A stretch of 64,000 bases of DNA from an uncultured Thermomicrobiales bacterium. GTDB lineage: Bacteria > Chloroflexota > Chloroflexia > Thermomicrobiales > UBA6265. Position numbers and translations under genes: made by a program. Below, piece after piece: positions 47,986 to 56,620 of this stretch. Position 1 is the first letter of the stretch, and every line of letters begins with the position of its first letter. The stretch spans positions 16,129-80,128 of the forward strand of contig CADCWG010000131.1 of NCBI GenBank assembly GCA_902806335.1, in the 5' to 3' direction. A model generated the notes under the pieces. It was not told the origin of the DNA, ran no database searches, and saw only the letters and a program-made list of their open reading frames with translations.

Positions 47986-49623
47986 CTACGCCGATCCCCC
48001 GCCGACAGCCGCCGGCACGCCGACGCCCGCCGCCGCTTGTCCGTCGCCCGCCGCCGCCTGCCCTTCACCCTGAGCCATCGCGGCGAGGATGGTGTCCTGG
48101 TCGGCCTCGGCGTGACTCAGCTCGGCCACCGTCCGGCCGTCGCGGAGCACCACTACCCGGTCGCCGCCCTCGGTCAGCTCCTCGATCTCGGAGGAGATCA
48201 TCAGCACCCCGAGCCCGCCGTCGGCCAGCTCGTCGACCAGCGCCTGGATCTCGGCCTTCGCGCCGACGTCGATCCCCCGCGTCGGCTCGTCAAGGATCAG
48301 CAGCTTTGGGTCGAGGCAGAGCCAGCGGGCGAGGAGGACCTTCTGCTGGTTTCCGCCCGACAGCTCCCGGATCGGCTGGTCCGGTCCGGCCGTCTTGATC
48401 CCGAGCCGGGCGATGAAGCGGTCGACGATCTCGCGCTGGCGGTCGTGGTCGACGATCCCGTGGCGCGCCAGCACCGGCAGCGCCGCGAGGGTCAGGTTCT
48501 CCCGCACCGAAAGGTGCGGCACGATCCCCTCGACCTTGCGGTCCTCCGAGCAGAAGCCGATACCGGCGCGGATGGCGTCGCCTGGTCCACGGAAGTGGGT
48601 CGGCTGGCCGCCGAAGCGGACCTCGCCGCGCTCGATCTGGTCCGCGCCGAAGACCACCCGGGCGACCTCGGTCCGCCCCGAGCCGAGCAGACCGGCGAGA
48701 CCGACGATCTCGCCCTCGCGAACGGCGACCGTCGCCCCCTGGAGCGCCCGCCCGCGCTCGATGTGGTCGACCTCGAGCAGCGCCCGTCCGCTACCCGCGC
48801 GCCGCCCGGCATCGCGGAAGCCGGTCTGACCTTCCCGCCGGACCTCGCCCAGCTCCTTGCCGAGCATCCGCGCGACCAGCTCCAGCTTGCCGATCTCGGC
48901 CATCGGCCGCTCGTCGACGGTGACCCCGTCGCGCATGATCGTGACGCGGTCGCAGACGGCGTAGAGCTCGTCGAGCCGGTGGGTGATGAAGAGCACCGAG
49001 ACGCCGTCCGCCTTGAGGCCGCGGATCACATTGAAGAGCGTCTCGACCTCGCGGTCGTCGAGCGACGAGGTCGGCTCGTCCATCACGACCAGCTTGCTGT
49101 CGAAGGAGACCGCGCGGGCGATCGCGACCATCTGCTGCAGCGCGACATTGAGCTCCAGCAGCGGCCGGGTGACGTCGATCCGGATGCCGAGCCTGGCGAG
49201 CAGCGCCCGCGCGTCGCGGTTCATCTTCCGCCAGTTGATCAGGCCGAAGGAGCGCGGCTCGCGACCCATGAAGATGTTCTCGGCGACGGAGCGGTAGGGG
49301 ACGAGGTTGATCTCCTGGTAGATCGTGGAGACGCCACCGACCTGCGCCGCCTGCGGCGAGCGGAAGTCGATCGGCCGCCCGTCGAAGACGACCGTCCCGC
49401 CGTCGCGCCGGTGGGCGCCGGTCAGGATCCGGACCAGGGTGCTCTTGCCGGCGCCGTTCTGCCCGACGAGCGCGTGGACCTCGCCCCGCCCGACGCGCAG
49501 CGACGCCCCCGAGAGCGCGACCACGCCCGGGAAGGACTTCGTCACGCCCTCCATCACCAGGAGGGGCGTCGACGGGTCGGCGGTGGGGGTCGCGGCGATG
49601 GCCGCGGGCGGGGCGCTGGCCAC
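47986..49623 (-). CDS. ytfR: Sugar ABC transporter ATPase, duplicated (YtfR-like)
   Basis: GTG 49623 follows GGAG. The 545-residue protein has two ATPase cassettes. The first has Walker A GQNGAGKS, a signature reduced to LNVALQQ, and Walker B LVVMDEPTSSLDD; the second has no standard P-loop (GLLGSGRTE), a good signature LSGGNQQK and ILDEPTRGIDVGAKAEI. This asymmetry is normal for the RbsA/XylG/YtfR class. The C-terminus ends in Gln/Ala/Gly repeats. It lies between the binding protein and the permeases in the order seen for ytfQRT-yjfF. Confidence 0.92.
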   Translation of the reverse strand: MASAPPAAIAATPTADPSTPLLVMEGVTKSFPGVVALSGASLRVGRGEVHALVGQNGAGKSTLVRILTGAHRRDGGTVVFDGRPIDFRSPQAAQVGGVSTIYQEINLVPYRSVAENIFMGREPRSFGLINWRKMNRDARALLARLGIRIDVTRPLLELNVALQQMVAIARAVSFDSKLVVMDEPTSSLDDREVETLFNVIRGLKADGVSVLFITHRLDELYAVCDRVTIMRDGVTVDERPMAEIGKLELVARMLGKELGEVRREGQTGFRDAGRRAGSGRALLEVDHIERGRALQGATVAVREGEIVGLAGLLGSGRTEVARVVFGADQIERGEVRFGGQPTHFRGPGDAIRAGIGFCSEDRKVEGIVPHLSVRENLTLAALPVLARHGIVDHDRQREIVDRFIARLGIKTAGPDQPIRELSGGNQQKVLLARWLCLDPKLLILDEPTRGIDVGAKAEIQALVDELADGGLGVLMISSEIEELTEGGDRVVVLRDGRTVAELSHAEADQDTILAAMAQGEGQAAAGDGQAAAGVGVPAAVGGGSA

Positions 49624-49729
49624 GGCGGCTCCTCCGTCAAGTCGTCCCGATACCTACGAGAACCGCGGGTACGGCGGCGGGGCAACCCGGAGGTCGCCCC
49701 GCCGTGACCGTAGCGTGTTGGACGAGCGC

Positions 49730-50779
49730 CTAGTAGGCGTTCGCGATCTCCTGCGCCGCGTTGGTGGCGTCGAAGAACTTGTCCGGGTTGATGATCTTGG
49801 GCGCGATCTGCTCGCCCGCGGCGTACGCGGCGAGGGTCTCGAACGCCTTCGGGCCGAAGCGCGGGTTGCACTCGACCGTCGCGGCCATCTTGCCGTCGAT
49901 GATCGCCTGCAGCGCATCGCGTGAGCCGTCCACCGAGACGATGATCACGTCCTTGCCCGGCACCTTGCCCTGGGCCTCGAGCGCGAGGATCGCGCCGATC
50001 GCCATCTCGTCGTTGTGCGCGTAGACCGCAGTCGCGGTCGGGTTCGCGGCGTAGAGGGTCTCGAACGTCTGCCGCCCGAGGTCGCGCGCGAAGTCACCGG
50101 TCTGGGAGGCGACGATCTGCATGTTCGGGAAGCCAGCCGACGCCGCCGGGGTGCCGAGGTGGTCGGCGTTGTTGTAGGTGCCCGCCAGGTAGTCCCGGAA
50201 GCCCTTCTGGCGGTCGATGGCCGGCGAGGACCCGGTTGTGCCCTCGAGCTCGATGATCTGGGCGGTCCCGTTGGTGACACGGGCCAGGAACTCGGCCGCC
50301 CGGGCACCTTCCTGGACGAAGTCCGAGCCGATGAAGCAGACGTACTCCTCACCCGGCCGGGCGATCTCCTCGTTGACGTTGCGGTCGAGGAGGATGACCG
50401 GGATGCCGGCCGCCTTCGCCTTCACGCAGGCCTGGGCCAGCGGGTCCTCGGTGCTCGGCGCGAGGAAGATCAGATCCACCCGCTGCGCGATCATCGAGTC
50501 GACATCGGAGATCTGCTTGGCGTCGGAGCCGTCCGCGTTGGTGTAGATCAGCTCGTGCCCGAGCCGCTGCGCCTCCGAGCGCATGCTCTCGGTCTGCGCG
50601 ATCCGCCAGGGGTTGTTCTCCTCGACCTGGGCGAAGCCGACCTTGTAGTTCGGCTTCTGGGCGAGGGGCGGCGGGGCGGCGAAGGTCGTGCGGGCGATGC
50701 GCGGGGCGAAGGCGGCGACGCCGGCCCCGGCGACGGCCACCTTGATCAGGTTACGACGCGACAGCTCGCGGTCCAACAC
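49730..50779 (-). CDS. ytfQ: Sugar ABC substrate-binding protein (YtfQ-like)
   Basis: GTG 50779 follows AGGAG. The 349-residue protein has a twin-arginine signal peptide (SRRNLIKVAVAGAGVAAFAP) and a periplasmic-binding-protein fold of the LacI-like group. KVGFAQVEENNPWRIAQTESMRSEAQRLGHELI, IDRQKGF and QIIELEGTTGSSPAIDRQKGFRDYL match YtfQ, which binds galactofuranose in E. coli, better than RbsB. It is the first gene of a four-gene operon behind a TTGACG/GACAAT promoter. Its ligand is likely a furanose sugar or pentose, inferred from similarity only. It is divergent from an enolase-superfamily dehydratase. Confidence 0.87.
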   Translation of the reverse strand: MLDRELSRRNLIKVAVAGAGVAAFAPRIARTTFAAPPPLAQKPNYKVGFAQVEENNPWRIAQTESMRSEAQRLGHELIYTNADGSDAKQISDVDSMIAQRVDLIFLAPSTEDPLAQACVKAKAAGIPVILLDRNVNEEIARPGEEYVCFIGSDFVQEGARAAEFLARVTNGTAQIIELEGTTGSSPAIDRQKGFRDYLAGTYNNADHLGTPAASAGFPNMQIVASQTGDFARDLGRQTFETLYAANPTATAVYAHNDEMAIGAILALEAQGKVPGKDVIIVSVDGSRDALQAIIDGKMAATVECNPRFGPKAFETLAAYAAGEQIAPKIINPDKFFDATNAAQEIANAY

Positions 50780-50940
50780 GGTCCACTTCTCCTCACGACG
50801 ACGTGGGACACCGGTCCCGGTACGCGCGGGGCGCCGTCGCCCCGTCTACCCATCCCGACTGCGCGACGCGAGCCCCGCCGGGCGCCTAATGGGCGTCGAG
50901 CGGACAGCACGGGTTCGGCCTCGGAGACAGTTCGCTGGCG

Positions 50941-50970
50941 ATTGTCGGGCTCGGCCGGCAGGATCGTCAA
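50941..50970 (-). promoter_or_regulatory. Promoter of the ytfQRT-yjfF operon
   Basis: On the minus strand TTGACG (50965-50970) and GACAAT (50941-50946) are separated by 18 bases. The leader to the ytfQ start would be about 150 bases. Confidence 0.5.
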
Positions 50971-51043
50971 GCTTCCCCCGAACGGCCTCCCCCGATGGGA
51001 ACCCGGCGGGCCGGTCGCCTCGCCGAGGTCCTCCCGGCGGGCG

Positions 51044-51071
51044 TTGACGGCAGCGTCGACGGCACTAAACT
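51044..51071 (+). promoter_or_regulatory. Promoter of the dehydratase-SDR genes
   Basis: TTGACG (51044-51049) and TAAACT (51066-51071) are 16 bases apart, about 130 bases before the TTG start at 51201. It faces away from the ytfQ promoter, with about 70 bases between the two -35 boxes. Confidence 0.6.
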
Positions 51072-51083
51072 GCCGCGCGGCAG
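51070..51083. promoter_or_regulatory. 14-bp perfect palindrome CTGCCGCGCGGCAG, probable operator
   Basis: The palindrome overlaps the end of the -10 box and the likely start of transcription of the dehydratase gene. This is where a repressor would act. No regulator gene is present in the flanking sequence. Confidence 0.45.
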
Positions 51084-51200
51084 GACCTCTGGCGGCGCCC
51101 TTGCCCGTCGGGGCCACCCCAGAGCCCGACGGTTGCTCCGCCCGGGCACCGGGAACAATCGCCGACGCGGCACATTCGACGATCCACGGCGGGGGACTCC

Positions 51201-52373
51201 TTGCGAATCACCGACGTCACCACCATCAAGCTCCACTACGACATGCCCGTGCCGATGGCCGACGCCATCCACTACATGCCGGCCCGCCCGACCCTGCTGG
51301 TCCAGGTCCACACCGACGGTGGCCTCGTCGGCCTCGGCGAGGCGGCCGCCTACGGCGGGGCGCTCGCCAGCACCGAGGCGGTGATCCTCAACGAGCTGCG
51401 CGACACCCTGCTCGGTGAGGACCCGTTTACCGTCGAGCGCCTCTGGGCGAAGATGGCCACCCGCTCCCACCAGCGCGGCCGCAGCGGCATGCTGATGATG
51501 GCGATCAGCGGCATCGACATCGCGCTCTGGGACATCATCGGCCAGGCGACGAAGACGCCGCTCTACCGCCTCCTCGGCGGCTACCGCGACGAGGTCACCG
51601 CCTACGCCTCGGCCGGCTTCTACGCCCGCGACAAGGGCGTCGCCGACCTCGCCGAGGAGGTGGGCACCTACGCCTCGCGCGGCTTCAAGCACGTCAAGAT
51701 CAAGGTCGGCCGCAACCCCGAGGTCCTGCTCAACCCGCTCCACGCGATGCAGGCCCACGACTACGCGACGGTCTCCCTCGAGGAGGACGCCGAGCGGGTC
51801 CGCGCCGCTCGGGCGGCCGTCGGCCCCAGGGTCGGGCTCGCGATCGACGCCAACAACGCCTGGACGCCGTCGATCGCCCTCGAGTTCATGCAGGGCGTCG
51901 GCGAGGCCAGGATCTCCTGGCTCGAGGAACCGGTCTCGACCGACGACCTCGACGGCAGCGCCGACGTGGCGCGGACGCTCGCGACGCCCGTCGCCGGCTA
52001 CGAGACCGAGACGGGGCTGCCGGGCTTCCGCGACTTGATCGCCCGCCGCGCCGTCGACATCGTCCAGCCCGACGTGATCTGGACCGGCGGCATCACGGAG
52101 TGCCGCAAGGTCGCGGCGCTCGCCCAGGCCGCCGGCCTGCCGGTCATCCCGCACGTCTTCTCGTCGGCCGTGAGCACGGCCGCGAACATCCACCTGATCG
52201 CCTCGATCCCTAACGCCGGCCTGCTCGAGTTCGACCAGAACCCGAACCCGCTCCGCGACGAACTCTTCGAGGAGCCCTTCACCGTCTCGCCGGACGGCAC
52301 CGTCTCCCTTCCCGACCGCCCCGGTCTCGGGGTAACGCTGCGTCAGGACACCGTGGACCGCTACCGGGTCTAG
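51201..52373 (+). CDS. Mandelate racemase/muconate lactonizing enzyme-family protein, probable sugar-acid dehydratase
   Basis: TTG 51201 follows GGGGG. The 390-residue enolase-superfamily protein has the capping domain and a barrel with K166-I-K168, metal ligands D216 (AIDANNAW), E242 (WLEEPVS) and E268 (YETE), and His318 (IPHVFSS). This D-E-E/KxK/H set is that of the mandelate racemase subgroup, which includes many aldonate dehydratases such as galactonate and gluconate dehydratase. It is divergent from the YtfQ-type importer and upstream of an SDR, so dehydration of an imported sugar acid is likely; the exact substrate is unknown. Confidence 0.88.
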   Translation: MRITDVTTIKLHYDMPVPMADAIHYMPARPTLLVQVHTDGGLVGLGEAAAYGGALASTEAVILNELRDTLLGEDPFTVERLWAKMATRSHQRGRSGMLMMAISGIDIALWDIIGQATKTPLYRLLGGYRDEVTAYASAGFYARDKGVADLAEEVGTYASRGFKHVKIKVGRNPEVLLNPLHAMQAHDYATVSLEEDAERVRAARAAVGPRVGLAIDANNAWTPSIALEFMQGVGEARISWLEEPVSTDDLDGSADVARTLATPVAGYETETGLPGFRDLIARRAVDIVQPDVIWTGGITECRKVAALAQAAGLPVIPHVFSSAVSTAANIHLIASIPNAGLLEFDQNPNPLRDELFEEPFTVSPDGTVSLPDRPGLGVTLRQDTVDRYRV

Positions 52374-52496
52374 CGGTCAACCCTCGCGCTGTGCCTACAA
52401 TCGCGCACGACACCGAAGCACCCGCGTCACACCCCGTCACGGCAGACTGACGGCTAACGGCTGAGCGCTGACAGCGAAGACCTCCGGAGGAGAGCG

Positions 52497-53282
52497 ATGC
52501 GGCTCCAGGGCAAGGTGGCAATCGTCACGGGCGCGGCGCAGGGGATCGGCCGGGCGATCGCCCTCGCCTACGCCCGCGAGGGGGCGAGCGTGGTCGTCGC
52601 CGACATGAACGCCGACGGTGCCCGGGGCGTCGCCGACGAGATCGCGGCGCTCGGCGGCCCGGCCGGAGCGGCCCCGTTCCAGATCGACGTCCGCGACAAG
52701 GACCGGGCCGAGGCGATGGTCGCGGCGGCCGTCGCCGACTTTGGCGGCCTGGATATCCTCGTCAACAACGCCGGGCTGCTCGAGATCAGGCCCTTCTTCG
52801 ACACGGACGAGGCGCTCTGGGACAAGATGTTCGACGTCAACTGCAAGGGCCTGCTCTGGTGCTCCCAGGCCGCCGCCCGGCGGATGGTCGAGCAGGGCCG
52901 GGGCGGCAAGATCATCAACCTCGCCTCCCAGGCCGGGCGGCGGGGCGAAGCGCTGGTGCTCGCCTACTGCGCCAGCAAGGCCTGCGTGATCAACATGACC
53001 CAGTCGATGGCGCTCGCGCTGGCGCCGCACAAGATCAACGTCAACGCCATCTCGCCGGGCGTCGTGGACACGGCGGCGTGGGTCAAGCTCGACCAGCAGT
53101 TCGCCGACCTGCTCGGCATGGAGCCGGGCGAGCCGAAGCGCACGTTCACGGCGTCGATCCCCCTCGGCCGGATCGAGCAGCCCGAGGACCTGACCGGGAT
53201 GGCGATCTTCCTCGCCTCCGCCGAGTCGGACTACATCACCCAGCAGACCTACAACGTCGACGGCGGCAACTGGCCGAGCTGA
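52497..53282 (+). CDS. Short-chain dehydrogenase/reductase
   Basis: ATG 52497 follows CCGGAGGAGA. The 261-residue classical SDR has the NAD site TGAAQGIGRAIALAYAREG, the acidic D in VVADMN (favouring NAD over NADP), NNAG, and the catalytic Ser (NLASQAG) and YCASK. The C-terminal VDGGNWPS matches sorbitol/galactitol dehydrogenase-like members. With the dehydratase 124 bases upstream it would oxidise a sugar or polyol in the same route. Confidence 0.9.
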   Translation: MRLQGKVAIVTGAAQGIGRAIALAYAREGASVVVADMNADGARGVADEIAALGGPAGAAPFQIDVRDKDRAEAMVAAAVADFGGLDILVNNAGLLEIRPFFDTDEALWDKMFDVNCKGLLWCSQAAARRMVEQGRGGKIINLASQAGRRGEALVLAYCASKACVINMTQSMALALAPHKINVNAISPGVVDTAAWVKLDQQFADLLGMEPGEPKRTFTASIPLGRIEQPEDLTGMAIFLASAESDYITQQTYNVDGGNWPS

Positions 53283-54176
53283 CCAAGAATCGGGTCCACG
53301 CCACCTGCCTGGTCAACTCCGGTCGCGTTCACCGCTCGCGATCACGGGTTCGGAGACGCGGGCCGGGCCACCCCCATCACGGGGCGGCCGGCCGCATCGG
53401 GTGAGGCTGAAGGTTCAGAAGCCGCGCGGTTCCATCGGTCCAGTCCCGACGGGACGCCCGACCGGTCGTTGGGCCAGGTCCCGCTCGGACAGGACCTGGA
53501 CCTGTTCGATCGACGCCACGCCTCCCACGGGGTCCCGCCTCGGTACGGGTCGACTGACTACGGGCAGCGGCGACGGCAGACGTCTCCGCGCGCGGCGGAC
53601 CGGGCGCAGCGGCATCGGTCCCCGGGAGCTCTTCTCCATGACCCTCTCCTTCGTGGAGACGGCGAGCCACGCCGCGTCGCGCGGCTCGTCCCTGCGACGG
53701 ATCAATCGTATTACGTCAATGCAAGACGGGTGCCCGGCTGGCGCGACCGTCGCCGCGGCAGCGGGCCGTCGGCGTACCGGACGGGCAGCACGCTGCACCC
53801 GTTGGGGCGAACACGGGGCGTGCCCATGTCGGGAACCGTCGGACGCCATCAGGGGACTCGCCCGACGTCCCGGTCGTGTCCGCACGCCGGCGACGTTGGA
53901 CGGCGGAGCGCCTAGACGGGCACGTCCGCCTGCGGACCGGCCGGCCAAAGCCCGGGTGACCACCCGGATTCCGTACAACGCCGGCGGACCGACGACCTCT
54001 GTCCGAGGAGTGCCGATCATCCGTCCCGGGTGCGCTATGTCTAATCGAACCAGAACCAGAACCGGGTAGCACCGCACCGACCGCGGCCACGGTGGCCGCC
54101 GCTGGGCGTACAATCGGCCGCCGATAGCCCGCGGATCACCGGCTACCCAACCCCAACCGTCGCTGAGGAGACGTCC
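53283..54176. other. Gene-poor stretch, possible small gene on the minus strand
   Basis: About 890 bases. Long ORFs run on both strands, but codon use is not that of a normal gene. One small minus ORF is listed separately. A TACAAT at 54109-54114 could be a -10 for the next gene. Confidence 0.45.
53415..53639 (-). CDS. Possible small Pro/Arg-rich protein
   Basis: ATG 53639 has AAGGAGAGG just upstream, a strong ribosome site. The 74-residue product is rich in Arg and Pro (MPLRPVRRARRRLPSPLPVV) and then has GGVASIEQVQVLSERDLAQRPVG. About four fifths of codons end in G or C, somewhat below the window norm. No relatives come to mind. Confidence 0.35.
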   Translation of the reverse strand: MEKSSRGPMPLRPVRRARRRLPSPLPVVSRPVPRRDPVGGVASIEQVQVLSERDLAQRPVGRPVGTGPMEPRGF

Positions 54177-54551
54177 GTGCAGATCGACCCGAGCCCGGCC
54201 TACGACCACCGCCTCGCGGAGCGGGTCGTCACCTACCTCCAGACCAAGGACGTCACCCTCTTCCCCTTCACCGCCCGCTTCGACGCCGAGCGCCGCCGGG
54301 CCTTCATCCGGGACCTGCGGGAGGGGCTCTCCGACCTCACGGACAGCGGCAGCGCCCGCAAGACCTCCGCGTCGGGCTTCATCATGCGCGACCAGCGCCT
54401 GCGCCAGGTCATCGAGGAGTGGGCGGCGGCCGGCGGCGGCTGGCCGCGGGGTGCCGACCCCCGCGACGACGACACCGCCCTCGGGGCCGTCTCCGACGAG
54501 GACGCGGCACCCTTCTCCCCCACCAACTCGCCGACGCGCCCGAGTCGCTAG
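54177..54551 (+). CDS. Conserved-looking hypothetical protein
   Basis: GTG 54177 follows TGAGGAG. The 124-residue product is hydrophilic and helical: DHRLAERVVTYLQTKDVTLFPFTARFDAERRRAFIRDLREGLSDLTDSGSARKTSASGFIMRDQRLRQVIEEWAA, followed by an acidic Ser/Thr/Pro tail. Codon use is normal for the window. I do not recognise a family. There is no signal peptide or membrane segment. It stands alone between two gene-poor stretches. Confidence 0.65.
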   Translation: MQIDPSPAYDHRLAERVVTYLQTKDVTLFPFTARFDAERRRAFIRDLREGLSDLTDSGSARKTSASGFIMRDQRLRQVIEEWAAAGGGWPRGADPRDDDTALGAVSDEDAAPFSPTNSPTRPSR

Positions 54552-55232
54552 GCTCGCTACGGTCTCGGTGAACGCGAGCGGGTCAGGCGCAGCCAATCGC
54601 CGGCGCCTGGACTGACCCGCCGTCGACCGAGGCACCATTGGCCTTTGGGCTCCCGCACGCCTGTGGCCGTAAGTCGTCGGCCAAGTTGTCGTGTGCCGTC
54701 GGCCTGGCCGTGTAGGTTGACGCCCAGATGTCTAATGGCAGGATCGGAGGCGTGCCGATGGCCCCCCTTCTGGGGCTAGCCCTGAGGCCTGGGACGAACC
54801 CGTCGACCATTCCGCCAGGCGAGGCCCCGACGTTCCCGAGGGAGCCATGCCGCCCGCAACCTGGGCAATCGCTTGGGCTTCGCCCGGCGGGCTCGCAGCC
54901 GGTTTGGTGCCCGGTTTCGACTCCAGATGATCGCTGACGCTCCGCTCGGCGGGAATGCAGCCGGCGTGAGCCGAACTCGCCCTGAACCCGGGGTTTGTAC
55001 CGGGTAGGCCCGGCCGCGGGCACGCGTCCGATCCCGCCCGCGAGCAACCGGATTCGGTGTGAACCCGGGACTTGCTCGGGTGCACTTGGCGATGGGCACG
55101 CCCGCCGACTACGACCGACCAACCGGATCCGGTAGCTGGCGGCGCCCAGCGCTTGGCATTGCCAGGCCGGGTGCCCCTGCCCGCTGACATCATCCAGCCG
55201 GTGAGAACGGTCCGCCGCGAAGGGTCCGTTGG
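54552..55232. other. Gene-free stretch downstream of the hypothetical gene
   Basis: About 680 bases with mixed-codon ORFs on both strands. No recognisable gene, tRNA, repeat or strong hairpin. Confidence 0.4.
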
Positions 55233-56375
55233 CTACGCCGGCGTGAGCAGACGCGTCAGGGCGAGGTGCGGGTGGGGCGCCGCGTCCGCGTCGAGTGCCA
55301 GCGCCACCAGATCCTGACCGATGGCGGGGGCGAACTTGAACCCGTGCCCCGAGAAGCCGGCGCCAAGCGCGACCTGCGGGTGCTCCGGGTGGCGGTCCAC
55401 GACGAAGTCGGTGTCCGGGGTCATCGTGTAGAGGCAGACGGTCCGCCGCGTGACGGTCGGACGGAGCCCGCGCAGCAGGCGGCTGGCGGCGGCGTAGATC
55501 GGCGCCGCCTCCTCATCCCGCGCCTCCCGGTCCACCGTCTCCGGGTCGCTCGGCTGCCCCCCAGAGTGCTCGGCGACCTTGAGTCCGGCCTCGCCGCAGG
55601 CGATCGGAAAGCCGTAGATCTCGCCGGCGTCCGAGGCGGCGATCCAGACCGGGAACCGGGTCTCGTCGTAGGGCGCCGGGTCGTCGACCGCGAACCACCA
55701 GACAGTCTTGCGGAGCACCGTCAGCGGCAGGCCCAGCCCGGCGAGCATCGGACCCGCCCAGGCGCCGGCGGTGACGATCAGGCGGTCGGCGGTGTAGGTA
55801 CCCCGGTCGGTCTCGACTACGACCCCGTCGCCGTCGGTCCGCCACGACCGCGCGGGCTCGTGCTCCCGGATCGTGACCCCGAGGCCGCGTGCCGCCTGGC
55901 CCATCGCCCGGAGCGCCGGCTCGACCTCGAGGAACCCCGCCCGCGGGTCGAAGCACGCCTCGTACTCGTCGGGCACCGTCCACGCCGCGAACCGCCGGCG
56001 GACCTCGGCGCCGTCGAGCCACTCGAACGGGCTGCCCCACTCCTCGGCCGACCGGCGGGCGGCCCGCGCGTGGTCGTACCCCGGCGCGGCAAGGTCCAGG
56101 CACCCGATCCGGTGCAGGAGCTTCGTCCCGGTCTCGGCCTCGAGCGCCACCCACAGGTCGTCCGCCCGGCGGACGATCGGCACGTAGGTGGGAGACTCGG
56201 CGTAGGCGTGGCGGATGATCCGCGTCTGCCCGCCGTGGCTGCCGAGGGCGTGGACGTGGCCGAACTGCTCGAGCACGAGCGCCCGGACGCCCCGCTTGCC
56301 CAGCTCCCAGGCGGCGCCCGACCCCATGGTCCCGCCGCCGAGCACGATCACCTCGTAGTAGGACGACGGGACCAT
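55233..56375 (-). CDS. Monomeric sarcosine oxidase/N-methyltryptophan oxidase-like flavoenzyme
   Basis: ATG 56375 follows GGAGGT. The 380-residue protein has the FAD-binding GGGTMGSGAAWELGKRG, GSHGGQTRIIRHAYAESPTYVPIV, and the MSOX signature TVCLYTMTPDTDFVVDRHP, with Cys314 at the position that binds FAD covalently in sarcosine oxidase. GFSGHGFKFAPAIGQDL is also family-specific. It should oxidise an N-methyl amino acid with oxygen, producing peroxide and formaldehyde. It is 245 bases downstream of the ribokinase gene in the same direction, with no obvious pathway link. Confidence 0.9.
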   Translation of the reverse strand: MVPSSYYEVIVLGGGTMGSGAAWELGKRGVRALVLEQFGHVHALGSHGGQTRIIRHAYAESPTYVPIVRRADDLWVALEAETGTKLLHRIGCLDLAAPGYDHARAARRSAEEWGSPFEWLDGAEVRRRFAAWTVPDEYEACFDPRAGFLEVEPALRAMGQAARGLGVTIREHEPARSWRTDGDGVVVETDRGTYTADRLIVTAGAWAGPMLAGLGLPLTVLRKTVWWFAVDDPAPYDETRFPVWIAASDAGEIYGFPIACGEAGLKVAEHSGGQPSDPETVDREARDEEAAPIYAAASRLLRGLRPTVTRRTVCLYTMTPDTDFVVDRHPEHPQVALGAGFSGHGFKFAPAIGQDLVALALDADAAPHPHLALTRLLTPA

Positions 56376-56620
56376 GACGTACCTCCGGGCGGCGTGTCTC
56401 CGCGATTGGCCTGGTTGGGACCCCGGTTATACCAGGGATCGTCGCGGGTCCGCGGGGCCGACCATTCCCCGCATGTCTCGACCCCGCGGCAAACCACCGC
56501 CGGTCATTCGCGACCGCTCGTTTGAGGTCTCGCGGCCGCTCATCGGAGTCTCGCCGGCGAAGGGCCTGGACCGTCAGCCGTTGGCCCTACCCGTCAACGC
56601 GGCTGTGCACCGAGCGTCGG

